64,000 bases of DNA from Centropus unirufus (taxonomy: Eukaryota; Chordata; Aves; Cuculiformes; Centropidae): contig VYZI01000171.1 of NCBI GenBank assembly GCA_013397695.1, positions 413,851 to 477,850 on the forward strand, written 5' to 3'. Each line of letters opens with the position of its first letter. Within the stretch, counting starts at the first letter, position 1. The translations under genes and the position numbers were made by a program. The notes under the pieces were generated by a model. The model saw only the letters and a list, made by a program, of their open reading frames with translations, was not told where the DNA came from and did no database searches. This document shows, in pieces, positions 53,898-64,000 of this stretch.

Positions 53898-53902
53898 GTA
53901 AT
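53898..53902. repeat. 5' target-site duplication GTAAT
   Basis: The pentamer GTAAT directly precedes the LTR terminus TGTTATAAG and is repeated exactly at 54404-54408 after the other terminus. Such a pair is the footprint of integrase-mediated insertion. Five-base duplications are usual for ERVL-type elements, but length alone does not prove the class. Confidence 0.85.
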
Positions 53903-54220
53903 TGTTATAAGGGCGTGTATGTTTGTTCATTTAATCTTGGGAGAAGGGAATTTGGGACCCTTGTGTTGGTTTGGGTGTGTTGGTGCTTTTAAGTTTAGAA
54001 GGCATTATGCTGTATTTTAGCATTGTATTTTGGCTGCATCTTAGCTGAACGGAGGCTCTGGCCTTGGGGGTGAGACAGGAAGGCTGCAGTCACCTCATGG
54101 GAATGTATTGTCCAGACAAAACAAAAAAAGTTAGAGAGACGCAGCATCGCCCTAGCAACACCCTGCGCAGACGCGGAGGACACCGGAAGAAGATACGTGG
54201 CCAACATGGCTACAAGAGAC

Positions 54221-54227
54221 TATAAAA
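54221..54227 (+). promoter_or_regulatory. LTR TATA box (TATAAAA)
   Basis: TATAAAA stands in the middle of the solo LTR, just downstream of its CpG-richest part and about 110 bases before the polyadenylation signal. This is the expected place for the U3 core promoter, so transcription would start at about 54250 and read rightwards. Activity is inferred, not shown. Confidence 0.7.
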
Positions 54228-54336
54228 AGAGACTCACAAAGGGGATTAGACGCACGCCATTTTTTTGGGAGCATGAGAGGACTCCCTGGCTGTGTCCAGC
54301 ACTGCGTGTGCTCAACTGCTGCTTGCTTTGAATTAT

Positions 54337-54342
54337 AATAAA
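54337..54342 (+). terminator. LTR polyadenylation signal AATAAA
   Basis: Canonical AATAAA about 60 bases before the LTR 3' end, followed by a T/G-containing stretch (TTTGTACTATTGAAGTGTTC near 54349). This is consistent with the R/U5 polyadenylation region of the LTR. Confidence 0.7.
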
Positions 54343-54403
54343 TTCTAATTTGTACTATTGAAGTGTTCCGGAAATTTATTGGAACCCAAATTTACTTATA
54401 ACA

Positions 54404-54408
54404 GTAAT
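54404..54408. repeat. 3' target-site duplication GTAAT
   Basis: Exact copy of the pentamer at 53898-53902, directly after the CA terminus of the solo LTR. Confidence 0.85.
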
Positions 54409-54426
54409 CACTTAGGGTTTTACCAC

Positions 54427-54498
54427 ATAAATAAATAAATAAATAAACAAACAAACAAATAAATAAATAAATAGATAAATAAATAAATGAATAAATAA
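54427..54498. repeat. (AAAT)n / (AAAC)n microsatellite
   Basis: About 18 tetranucleotide units, mostly AAAT with a block of AAAC in the middle and single GATA and ATGA variants. It lies about 20 bases beyond the LTR insertion site and belongs to the target DNA, not to the LTR. Confidence 0.95.
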
Positions 54499-57400
54499 TT
54501 AAAATTAAAACCAATTAATTACTGTTTAATTACTATGCATAGTTCTTCTAGATTTTACTAAGAATGAACACCTACTTCTGCTTAAGTGGCATAGATCACA
54601 AACTTACAATGTTGTCTAACTGATTCGACATGACAAATGTCACAGATCAGACTCTCAAAGCCATTGCTCTTGTATATGTACAGCAAAAACAATTTCTGAG
54701 GCAATCCATAATACATGTGTAAAGAACTAATTATTAACACAGTATTATAAAAAACTCAATCTCTTCAAGGTTCGCTCTTGTTGAGAAGGATGTAACTTAT
54801 TTCATTAGCTGGCAAGAGGTGCACTGCCTTCTTTTCCTTCTTACACCCTACTACCTCTTTTCTAATCCTGCGTCTCCACAGTGAATGTCATGAAAACTAA
54901 TCAATGCATTTCAGTTGGGAGAAAATGTCCTTAACTGATGTTTTGGCTGTCTTTTTAACTAAGTTAAATGGTTGAAAACTGTTGAAGTGAAAGAGTTTTA
55001 ATGCTTGCTTCAAGTGAATAGTGTAAATGGTATTGATCTGCTATGTGGTTTTTACAGTAGAGAAACATTCAGCACATTATTTAAAGTGTAAATACCGGTT
55101 TGATTTATTTTTGGTGTTTATCTAGATTTCTTTAAGATGGCTTTTGTCTCCTTTTTCTTTAAAAATACAAATGGCATTCAGGTCTCTCATACAGATGGAC
55201 GTGCTTCGTGCAGAAAAAGTTTAAATGCTTTCGAGGCAAAAAATAAATAAAGTGGAGGAGGGAGGTTTGATGCTCCTTTTAGTGGTGAAACTGAGAACTG
55301 AGCATCAAGTAGAGTAAGTGAGAAAAGACTCACAGCTTCAAAGTTGGAGCCAGGTGCCAGAAGGCAAAGCCAGACGTACTAGATGGCAGAGCCTTGTATC
55401 TTTAAGTCTGCTACATCTTTGCTTTTGACAATATTTGTCCAGAAACTTTAAAGGGACAAGACAGAGATCAGAAACCTGGAACAATGAGAGCTAAAGGAAC
55501 CCCAAGGACTGGGATTATGACACAAGGAAAAAAATAATGATTACACATGATTTTTCATGTATGAGTTATGAGGCACTATTGCTCTTCTACTATGATTTGT
55601 TCAGTGCTTTCCAGTAAAAGAAGAAGTTTGGTTGCTTTCAATTTAGTGCCTCTAACATATTTCATAATAAATCCACACAAATAAAAATGCAGAAAGTGCT
55701 GTCAGTGATCCTATGATTAATTTAGGTTATTTTATGCTTTAATTTGTATTACCTGCTTATGCATAGATATGCTGGCCTCAATCATGAAGTCAGTCCATAA
55801 GAGATTTTTTCTTTACTGTTTGCAATCACAGCCTGCATACTACAGAGCAAAGTACTTTGAACTTCTTCACAGAGGCACCCAGTGATCAGATCTAGCTTCA
55901 TTTGATGTGACAGAAAAAAATCAAAGGTTTTTGCTGCTCTTGGTGCAAGCCAAAGTGTGCCTCAACTCACCTACTGCAGAAGACCAAATCTGTACAAGAT
56001 TTCAATGTAAACTGACAACAAAAGAGATGAATTAGCATAACTGACTTTCACTTAGTAAGATTAAATAGCCCTTTACTGCAGATGTTTGCCAAGGAAAGTA
56101 CTCCCTAGTGGAAGACTATAAGTAGTTAAGATAGATTTGATGAGGATTTTAATTGCTGTTATGCAATTGGTAATGGAAAGTTTTTATTAAATGTCATACA
56201 AAAGCCAATCAATATTTTGGAGCAAAACAGTTCTTGGTTGTGCAATGCATAGACACTTTCCTAGCAGTATTTCAGGCAAAATGGATGTACTATCTTAATT
56301 TGTTCCCATACCTACTCTCTGACTTTTAAAACCAATTCCCTTAAGAAGGAGAAGTTACATTTCAATGAGGTAAGGGCAACTGCCTAAGAGCAAAAATACC
56401 TGACCCACATCATCTTTTTCTCCTGTAAGGAGCTGAAAAAAACTGTGACAGGAACACAGGCTCATCTCCCTTTTCAGAAGTGACTAGGTAACTTGAGCAC
56501 TCCTTTCAGGAAGGACACAAATAGATTAATCTAACTTGTTCACATGAAGGCATTTTGCTTTGCACAAGAAACACCTAAAAGCTGTGCTATAGGGTGTTAT
56601 AGAATTTTTTCAACCCCTTCTCTAGAAGCTGTCCTATTTTGCATGAAACTATTAAATATTCACCACCTCACTCACCAGAAGGCGAGATGGAGGAAACATA
56701 GCTGCATAACATAATGGCTCACTCTAAGAGACCTGGCTTTCTTGCTCCAATGGATACTTCAATTCCCTGCTCCAGTTGGTTCAGGAGCTGGGACCCACGT
56801 CTTCTCCCTCCCAAGTGAATGCAGTAACAGACTATAACATCATGCTTAGCTTCTCCCCTGGAATAATTATTTACTGGGCCTTGCAATGTGCAATAACAAC
56901 ATTTGGTTAGTAGAGCACTCACAGAGAGATGCATATTCAACTTCTCTGCCTGCTTGTCTCTCTGAAGCTAAAGAAGGAATCCTGCTGTCCTACCTGCCCA
57001 AGGACTATAGTTACTGATGTAACAAGGACAAAAAGAAAAGGACAGTACTTTCTTACTCACACCTAAAATGCCTCTAAGTATAGCAATGTGCTCTACAAGA
57101 AACAGCCCTAGATAATACGTGGAAGGACACAGGTGCAAATTATCTGCAAAAGTGGAGCGTTAATGCTTAGCACCGCCATTAGGTAGGAATGTCCAATACA
57201 CACTAGGACAGTGGAGGGTATAAACTCTGTGGACTCTGTCAGGGTGTGATTGCATCTAAGTGGGGTATTTAACTGAAACAAAACTCCAGAAGAGCTACCA
57301 CATGTTACATAAGCTTCTTCAACAAAATATGGGATCAGTGTGCTGAGATTGTGTCATGCTGGCTGTTGGACCAGGCGTGGGGGAGAGGGAGGTGAGATTT

Positions 57401-58194
57401 AAGTTTCAAACATGAAACATTAGAACCAAACAAACAGCTCAGCGATGCTTCTTCTAAGTTGGGCACTTTCTTGGTAGGCAGCTCTAACTGCTGCAATAGC
57501 TTTTAGGTGTTCTAATGCACTCAAGTGAATTATGCACCACACTGCTTCTGAATGACACTGCCATTTCTGACTCCATTAATATGGAAGATTTCAGCCAAAT
57601 GCTTTTAAACGATAGCTTCTCTTTATTTGTAATTTCAGACTCTATTGATTTCCTTCTGTTCCCTTCATTATGATTTCAATTGATTACCTTGGCAACTGCA
57701 ATAACAATGATTGCACTTGACACTGCCTGAGACTCTCAAGATGGTATTTGAATAGGAATGGTATAATTTGGGGAAAAATGCGTACAAGAACCTGCCATTA
57801 ACAGTACACTTACACTTTATTTTTATTGACTTCCCTCTTTTTCAGACAGGCCCTTGTCAGGGAATCTGTTGCTAGATATCAGTTAGGATTTCAGTGACTC
57901 CTTAGGGTAAAAGATTCTTATTAATGAAGTGAGCAATTTTACACCAGTGAGCTTTTTTCAGCCCTGTGAAAGTTCAGGGAAACCATTACGTTAGGAGAGA
58001 TATTTTTTTTGTCCCCTTGGTAGCAGGGCTATCAGGTCTTTGTAAACAATATTCCTGGTCAAGGCTTTCTTTTGCTAACTGTGTTATGCCCCTGAACACA
58101 GAAAAAATTCAAGTACAAAGGTATTATTTTGGATTAAAAGTTGAGATGGGTTTATTCGGTTTCATTGCATTTATACTGGGGCATACTTGTCCAT
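54499..58194. other. Unique noncoding DNA, no gene seen
   Basis: About 3.7 kb of AT-rich DNA between the LTR and the long CR1. No frame above 76 codons, no recognisable transposon and no RNA gene is seen. Confidence 0.55.
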
Positions 58195-58478
58195 AAGGGA
58201 TGTAAGAATAATCTCTAAAAATATAACAGGGCTCATTAATAGAGCTTTAAACTACATGTGAAGGGGGAATGGGACAGAATCAGACTTGACAGAGATGAGC
58301 CTGGGAATGGCACTAGAGTCTCTGAGAGATGGTGTACTGGTGAGGACCTTCAGTACGTCATCTCAGAAGGAGAGGGGATGAGTACTCCACGTGACAAAGA
58401 TGTGAATGGCATTAATGGCTCAGATAATTTAATGAACAGACTTTTGGGAATTAAGGCTACTCCCTTTAAGAAGTCCCA

Positions 58479-59231
58479 GTGGGACTAACAACCCATTTGA
58501 AGTGGATGTACACCAACACACACAGCAGAGGCAACAAACAGGAGGAACTAGAGGCCATTGTAAGGCAAGGGGACTTTGACTTAATTGCCATCACAGGAAC
58601 ATGCTGGGATGACACGCATAACTGGAGCGCCAATATGGCTGGGTATAAACTCTTCAGGGGAGATAGAAAAGGTAGGAGAAGTGGTAGGGTAGCTTGAGCT
58701 TGGGCTTGAGCTTGAGGGTGATGGTAGAATTGAGTGTTGGTGGGTAAAAATCTGAGAAGTGGGCAATAAGGCTGATATTGTGGTGGAAGTTTGTTATAAA
58801 CAACCTGGCCGGGAAGAAGAGGTTGATGAGTTATTTTACAAATAACTGATGGACATCTTGTGATCTCTGGCTGTTGTCCTAGTGCAGGACTTCAACTTAC
58901 CAGATGTCTGCTGGAAGTACAATACAGCAGAGAGGAAACAGTTTAAGAGGTTCCTTCCTCACACATCTTGGTGAATGAGCCAACAAGGGAGTGCGGCCAA
59001 CTGGATCTGCTGTTTGTGACCGTAGAAGGCCTTGTGGAACATGTGATGGTTCATGGATGCCTGGGACACAACGATCATGAGATGGCAAAATTTTCGGTTC
59101 TAGGAGAAGCAAGGAGTGAGGCCAGCAGAAAGGCCACCCTGGATTTCCAGAGGGCAGATTTTGGACTGTTCAGAAGGCTGATTGATAAAGTTCCATGGGA
59201 GACAGTCCTTAAGGGAAAGGGACTCCAGTAG
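58479..59231 (+). pseudogene. CR1 ORF2 endonuclease domain remnant
   Basis: This is the APE-type endonuclease of CR1 ORF2, which in active elements nicks target DNA to prime reverse transcription. The N-terminal block reads LKWMYTNTHSRGNKQEELEA with FDLIAITGTCWDD behind it (58497-58620). The catalytic glutamate normally found in the ITET motif is here glycine (ITGT). A TGA at 58695-58697 interrupts the frame. Further on, QDFNLPDVCWK (58885 onwards; family GDFN) and LDLLFVTVEGLV...GHNDHEM (58998-59080; family SDHE) keep the Asp/Asn and Asp-His pairs. The block from 58968 to 59231 is open and ends in the RADFGLF...VPWE segment. The two long open blocks share one frame. It is inactive because of the nonsense codon and the lost glutamate. 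Confidence 0.88.
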
Positions 59232-59547
59232 TAAGCTGTCCCTGTGTGCTGGAAAATCAGCCAGAGGTGAAAAAATAGAGCTTGGTTGGGCAGAGAGATC
59301 TGGGTGGATATCAAGAAAAAGATGAAAGTCTGTGAATTTTGGAAGAAGGGGCAGGTAGCTCAGGAAGACTACAAAGATGAGTGAGATCATACATGGAGAA
59401 AATCAGAAGGGCTGGAGGCCAACTAGAGTTCAGGCTGGCCAATTCTGTAAAAGATAATAAAAAATCTTTCTGCAAATATATCAAGTAAAAGGAGGACCAA
59501 AGAGAGCCTCCAGTCATGGATGAGAAAGGAACAATCGTGACAAAAGA

Positions 59548-60452
59548 TTGAAGACAAATCTGAGGTACTTAATGCCTTCTTTGTCTCAGTCCTTAATAGA
59601 AAAAATAGATTTTCCCTGGGTCCTCAGCCTCATGAGCCAGAGAGGGGGTGGGTGGGGAGCTAACTGGCCAGTTAAACATGCAGAAGTCTATGGGTTGGAT
59701 GCGATGCACCCAAGGGTATTGAAGAAACAGGCAGAAGTGCTTGCCAAACCCTATTCCATTATCTATCAGCAATCCTGGCAGACTGGGGAAGTTCCACTTG
59801 ACTGGAGGCTGGCAGATGCTATGCCACGGTCAGAGGGAGAATCCAGTGAACTACAGGCCTGTCAGCCTGACCTCAGTGCTGGGGAAGGTCGTGGATCAGG
59901 TCATCTTGAGTGCTACCAAACAGTACATGCAAGATAACTGGGTGATCAGGCCGAGTCAACATGGGTTCATGAAAGGTAGGTCCTGCCAGAATAACCTGAT
60001 TGCCTTGTATGACAAGATGACCCGTTCAGTGGATGAGAGAAAGGCTGTGGATGTAGTCTACCTGGACTTCAGTAAAACATTTGACATAGTTTCTCACAGC
60101 ATTCTGCTCAAGAAACTGTCCGCCATTGGCCTGGACAGATGCCCACTCTCCTGGATAGAAAACTGGCTGGATGGTCAGGCCCAAAGAGTTGTGGTTAATG
60201 GAGCTAAATCCAGCTAGAGGCTGGTCACAAGTTGTGTTCCCCAGGGCTCAGTGCTGGATGAAGGAACAGAATATAACCTTGGCAAGTTTGCAGATGACAC
60301 TAAGCTCAGCAGAAGTGTTGATCTGTTTGAGGGTAGGGAGGTTCTTCAAAGGGGTCTGGACAGACTGGACTGATGGGCTGAGACCAATGGGACGAAGTTT
60401 TAACAAGGCCAAGTGTGGGGTCCTGTACTTGCAACACAACAACCCTATGTAA
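59548..60452 (+). pseudogene. CR1 ORF2 reverse transcriptase domain remnant
   Basis: The CR1 reverse transcriptase is recognisable in pieces. HPRVLKKQAEVLAKP and SWQTGEVPLDW (to about 59810) are in one frame. After a frameshift come NYRPVSLTSVLGKVVDQ, QHGFMKGRSC and motif A YLDFSKTFD (59850-60090) in another frame. A TAG at 60215-60217 replaces a codon that is usually tryptophan. The PQGSVL box follows, and then the catalytic FADD at 60287-60298 with TKLS after it. About a dozen residues usually found between GSVL and FADD (the GP.LFNIFINDL stretch) are missing, apparently by an in-frame deletion. A TGA near 60370 and an extra T near 60400 break the frame again before FNKAKCGVLYLQHNNP. Confidence 0.9.
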
Positions 60453-61040
60453 CACTACAGGGTTGGGGAAGGGTGGCTGGAAAACTGCTTGATAGAGAAG
60501 AACCTGGGTGTTTTGGTTGACAGCTAAATGAGCATGAGCCAGCAGTGTGCCCAGGTCACCAAGAAAGCCAATGGCATCTTGGCCTGTATCAAAAACAGTG
60601 TGGCCAGCAGGTCAAGGCATGTGATTCTGCCCCTGTACTTGGCAGTCATGAGGCTGCACCTTGAATCCCATGTTCAGTTCTAGGCCCCTCCCTACAAGAA
60701 GGATGTTGAGGTTCTGGAGTGCGTCCAGAGAAGGGCAATGAATCTGATGAAAGGGTTGAAGAACAAGTCTTAGGAGGAGTGGCTGAGGAAACTGGGGTTG
60801 TTTAGCCTGGAGAAGAGGAGGCTGAGGGAAGACCTTATCACTGCCAACAACTACCTCAAAGGAGGTTGAAGAGAGGTGCATGTTGGTCTCTTGTCCCAAA
60901 TTACACGTGAAAGGACAAGGGGGAATGGCCTCAAGCTGTGGCAAGGGAGGTTCAGGCTGGACATTAGGAAAAACATTTTTACTGAGAGGGTCATTGGGTG
61001 CTGGAACAGCACCAACCACTCCTGGAGTTATTTAAAAGAT
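60453..61040 (+). pseudogene. CR1 ORF2 C-terminal region remnant
   Basis: Downstream of the reverse transcriptase, the translated pieces KKANGILACIKNSVASRSR (60563-60619), ILPLYLAVMRLHLE, LEWVQRRAMNLMKGL-like and LFSLEKRRLREDL (60800-60838) follow the order of the CR1 C-terminal domain. Stops fall between them, for example the TAA near 60525, TAG near 60682 and TAG near 60770. The antisense strand is open for 135 codons here (60612-61019), but that is a shadow of the transposon. Confidence 0.8.
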
Positions 61041-61126
61041 TAATTGATTAAGTGCTTAGGGATATGGTTTATTGGTAGGCAGGAAGGGTTGGACTTGATG
61101 ATCTTGGAGGTCTCTTGCAACCCAGT

Positions 61127-61187
61127 GATTCTACAATTCTATAATTCCAGGATTCTAGGATCCTAGGATTCTAGTATTCTAATATTC
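61127..61187. repeat. Expanded, mutated CR1 tail repeats
   Basis: Successive units of about 7-10 bases (GATTCTACA, ATTCTATA, ATTCCAGG, ATTCTAGG, ATCCTAGG, ATTCTAGT, ATTCTAAT, ATTCTGTA) form the 3' tail of the long CR1. There are about eight units against the two or three usually seen. Most differ from the standard octamer, so the tail has expanded and diverged after or during insertion. Confidence 0.8.
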
Positions 61188-61190
61188 TGT

Positions 61191-64000
61191 ACCTTGTAGA
61201 GGAACAATTGCGTGTAATCTTGTTAATTGTTGGTTAGCTTATTTGACCTTTGTATTCTTTGTATTTTTAAGAGCTATTCTCTATGTTATTATACTGGCAG
61301 TATCCTTCTATGAAAATACTATTACACAGGCTGCCTCTTGCCTTATTCAAGATATGTCAGAAATACATTTAAGTCAGAGAAAATATCACAGGGAAGAGAG
61401 GATAAAGCAAAAGAAAGACCTCCTTCTCTGCAAATAATAAAAGGCACATTTATGAACATAATATTAGAAATACACAGCTTCAGTTTACTCTTTGTCACTA
61501 TTTCCATGACATTATTTTCATTTTATCCAGCATCACCAACGGTATCTTCTGATTAAAGATACCTTGTATGAATGTCATTCATTTGGTATTTTATATAATA
61601 ATAACTTTTCTCTTCCTAAACCTACTATTTCAATTTCACAATGAGAGAAAAGGCAGCCCAGAAGATGGATCTTTTTTCCTTAAAAGCTAGAGAATTGGAT
61701 GTGATACAAAGCAAAGGAGTAATTTTAGCAATTTGCCCTTCTGATATCAGTTGTGCACTTGCAATGAAAAACAGTGCTCTCCCTCCCAGCCTCTATTTTA
61801 TAGGGAAGCTGTGTAATTACAGTTTGTGACTAGTGATAGCGTGAAGTCTAGGTTAGGTGGTGAACACTGGAAGTCAAACACGATCACTTGTTTCAACATG
61901 ATAGCCCCCTTCTGCCATCTGACCAGCAGACTCAAGTACAACAAGAGTTAAGAAAAGGTAATTGTAGAGAAATGAAGATTTCATGGTATCACTATATTTC
62001 TACTGAGAATATTTATCCATAATTATCCATATTGAAAATGAAAGTGAACCTTTCCTTTTATCCTTTGCCCTGATATGCTTGGTCAGGTTAAAAAAACCCT
62101 CCAGATTAGCCAAAATCATCCTTTGATCAGACTTTATGGGTATGAACTTTAACTATATAGAAATATTCTATGATTCAGTCTGTTACCTTATCTCTGGTGT
62201 CATTCAGGGCAACCCTAATTTACATGAAAACAACTTTAGAAACTGTCTAAAAGAAGCCCCTGCAATTTCTGACTCAATCTGATAAGATAGGCCCAAAAAG
62301 AAAGTAAATAGAGATTCTTTGTATTTGTCTGCATCGTTCTTTTACACGACTTGTGAAGAGACTTGAGAAGGAAGTTTATTTTATAAATTGCCATCTTTTC
62401 TTCCAACCAATAGCCAGATATTACAGCCAAATCAGGAAAACCTGGTGACCTCAGGAACTGGGTAGGCAGAGGGTGTTCTTGGCCAGAACAGCTGATCAAA
62501 GTGGTCACATTCTTAACACCCCTTATCATCTATTAGAAAACCTTTATACCTTATCAAATTTACTCACTCTGGCTATTAATATACACACCTCTTGGTCCCT
62601 CAAGTGAGAGCTCTGAGTTTGTCACTTGGTTTCTAGACACTGACAAAATGTCTGCATCATATTTTAATTACTGTAAGTGTCGTGTTTTTCCACTCCCGAA
62701 AGGCTGCCTGGGTTATAGCTATGGCAATATTTGGCATTGATCTGGTTTTATTTACTGCCAGCCTATCAAGACCAAATTTACGCAGCTTCCCAGATAAGAT
62801 GTCCACATTTTCCAATGCATACTCAAATAGAAGGAACACAGAAACCACAGCATCACAATAAAAAGTAGGAGAATCACAGGGGACACTGTAGTCCTATAGC
62901 CCAAAGGCACAGTGTTGCAAATGATAGTAACAGACCATAATTTTTGTATGGCATTTGCAACAGCTGAGATTGCAGACTTGCTGCATCTTAGTTTTTTCAT
63001 CCTTGTGTGGATAAGTTGGTGTAGCTGAGAAAAAAAAATTCCCAACCAGTAGCTGGGAAAGTAGTTGGGAAGTCCCTAATAAGTAGTTATTGTGTTTAGG
63101 ATGAAATATTTACAATTCTAACACAATGACATAGAGCAGAGAAACACAGGCCTTGTACCATAATAGAGGTCTTGAGAAGAGAGAAAATTCTCTGCAGCAC
63201 TGAAGGACAACACAGTCTAAAGCCTCTTGGTCACCTTTTCCCAGTATCTTTATGGGAATATCCAGTCCTTTAGCTTCTACACATAACTGAAGAACAAGAA
63301 ACAAAAACAAACTCCCTCCAAATTACTTCAAAACATTTGAGAAAATCTGAGAATAGGTGTTTTAAAAGCTAAAAGAACTACACATCTCAACTTCTAAATT
63401 TTCACCTCTTCAATACACACCTAAGCAGAGAGCAAACACAAAAAAATATTTGCTACAATAGTTTTGCCTTCATTATTAATAGCATCACTATGCAAGCCAC
63501 TTTTTACTAAGCTGATTTTCCATATTTTCAAAATAATGTTTTTATTTAAAGTTAATAGCCTTTTGTGATGTGCTTGTCTGTTCAGACACCTTTAATGTTA
63601 CTAGTGGTGCAAATACAAAACTTAAACCTGTATGTAAGGATAGGCAATGGTTTTAAAGGTCAAGAAGAAACAGAGGTACTTCTGTGAAGAAGCATTTTTT
63701 TAGAAGTCATGTTGATTTTAGTGGAAATATTTGAAGGAGAGGTGCCTTTAGATAGAGTGTATTTTATTTAATAATTGTATCAGAATTTGCCTTTTAGGAT
63801 ATTGTAACAGAACAGTACCATTATTTTCCTAAATGCAATTCTTGCCTGACAGTTTAATAGCATGTAATTGTCACACATCCCTATGATAAAAAAATAGAGT
63901 ATTATAGCTAATGTAAGTTTCTCTTTTAGAGCAGAAAAGTTTCCAATCTCCCCTAAAGAGTGAGCTTGATCAGATAGGGATATTTTGGTTCAGCATCATT
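61191..64000. other. Unique noncoding DNA to window end
   Basis: AT-rich DNA without a recognisable exon, RNA gene or transposon. Frames up to 97 codons (62236-62529 and 62752-63045, both minus strand) match nothing I know. If a host gene extends across the window, this part would be intron or flank. Confidence 0.55.

Larger units (their letters stand above)
53903..54403 (+). mobile_element. Solo LTR of an endogenous retrovirus, 501 bp
   Basis: A complete solo LTR is bounded by perfect 9-base inverted termini, TGTTATAAG at 53903-53911 and CTTATAACA at 54395-54403. It therefore starts with TG and ends with CA, as LTRs do, and is flanked by a perfect GTAAT duplication. Inside are a TATA box at 54221-54227 and an AATAAA signal at 54337-54342, both in plus orientation and spaced about 115 bases apart, as in a U3-R-U5 layout. 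CpG dinucleotides are much more frequent at about 54140-54260 than in the surrounding DNA, which points to a fairly recent insertion. No internal retroviral genes remain, so the provirus was probably lost by LTR-LTR recombination. The family is not one I can name. Confidence 0.9.
58195..61190 (+). mobile_element. Long CR1 LINE, ORF2 nearly complete but dead
   Basis: A plus-strand CR1 of about 3 kb, the longest transposon in the window. The left part (about 58195-58478) matches the region just before ORF2, probably the end of ORF1 or the linker; the rest of ORF1 and the 5' UTR are missing. ORF2 then runs from the endonuclease (from 58479) through the connecting region (59230-59600) and the reverse transcriptase (59680-60430) to the C-terminal domain (to about 61040). 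The 3' UTR (GGACTTGATGATCTTGGAGG, 61091-61110) and an unusually long, mutated ATTCTA-type tail (61127-61187) follow. Stops, frameshifts and a small deletion show that it is not functional. Confidence 0.95.

Noticed and set aside
59075..59517. Minus-strand frames of 68-96 codons
   Set aside because: They are antisense shadows of the CR1 ORF2 remnant.
60612..61019. Minus-strand frame of 135 codons rich in proline and glutamine
   Set aside because: It is antisense to the C-terminal part of the same CR1, where the sense strand shows the known ORF2 peptide order.
1..64000. CRISPR arrays, operons, phage or plasmid genes, tRNA and rRNA genes
   Set aside because: There is no repeat-spacer pattern, no compact strings of genes, and no cloverleaf or rRNA core recognisable by eye. 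A covariance-model scan would be needed to exclude small RNA genes fully.

Overview
This window looks like gene-poor nuclear DNA of a bird. The evidence is the repeat content. There are seven CR1 LINE copies. Those with a recognisable 3' end stop in the avian-type tail, a short run of ATTCTATG-like octamers with no poly(A). There is also a long retroviral LTR whose GGAGCAG / CCATGG-type internal repeats and polyadenylation region match an LTR type I know from bird genomes. The background is AT-rich and CpG-poor, with many short microsatellites and no bacterial or viral gene organisation. The species cannot be fixed from the sequence. I found no convincing host exon, tRNA, rRNA or known small RNA. 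The open frames present are short (mostly 60-135 codons, the longest 179), unconserved in appearance, and explained by chance or by repeats.

Layout. Positions 1-8837 are unique AT-rich DNA with a microsatellite, a pyrimidine tract and a strong potential G-quadruplex at 8633-8653. A plus-strand CR1 lies at 8838-9590. Positions 9591-26892 are unique DNA with C-runs, an ATTC microsatellite, a small assembly gap at 18017-18051 and a degenerate GACAACTGTCC-type minisatellite at 22927-23211. A minus-strand CR1 lies at 26893-27625. A purine tract leads into a long old LTR at about 28360-29418. Unique DNA follows to a minus-strand CR1 at 35605-36500. Then come a 225-base gap plus a (CATATA)n array (38175-38494) abutting a plus-strand CR1 (38496-38932). 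Small minus-strand CR1 pieces sit at 48967-49130 and 52175-52445. A solo LTR with perfect 9-base terminal inverted repeats and a perfect 5-base target duplication occupies 53898-54408, followed by an AAAT microsatellite. The largest mobile element is a plus-strand CR1 at about 58195-61190. It still carries most of ORF2 (endonuclease then reverse transcriptase), but it is inactivated by stops, frameshifts, a lost endonuclease catalytic residue and a small internal deletion. The window ends in unique DNA.

No set of genes works together here. The only coding-type logic is the remains of the CR1 ORF2 polyprotein and the promoter and polyadenylation signals inside the two LTRs. I did not find an undescribed biological system. 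The most useful leads are the young-looking solo LTR, the four-tract G-quadruplex candidate, the telomere-like/minisatellite composite near 23 kb, the microsatellite gap near 38 kb, and the inverted CR1 pair around 36-39 kb.
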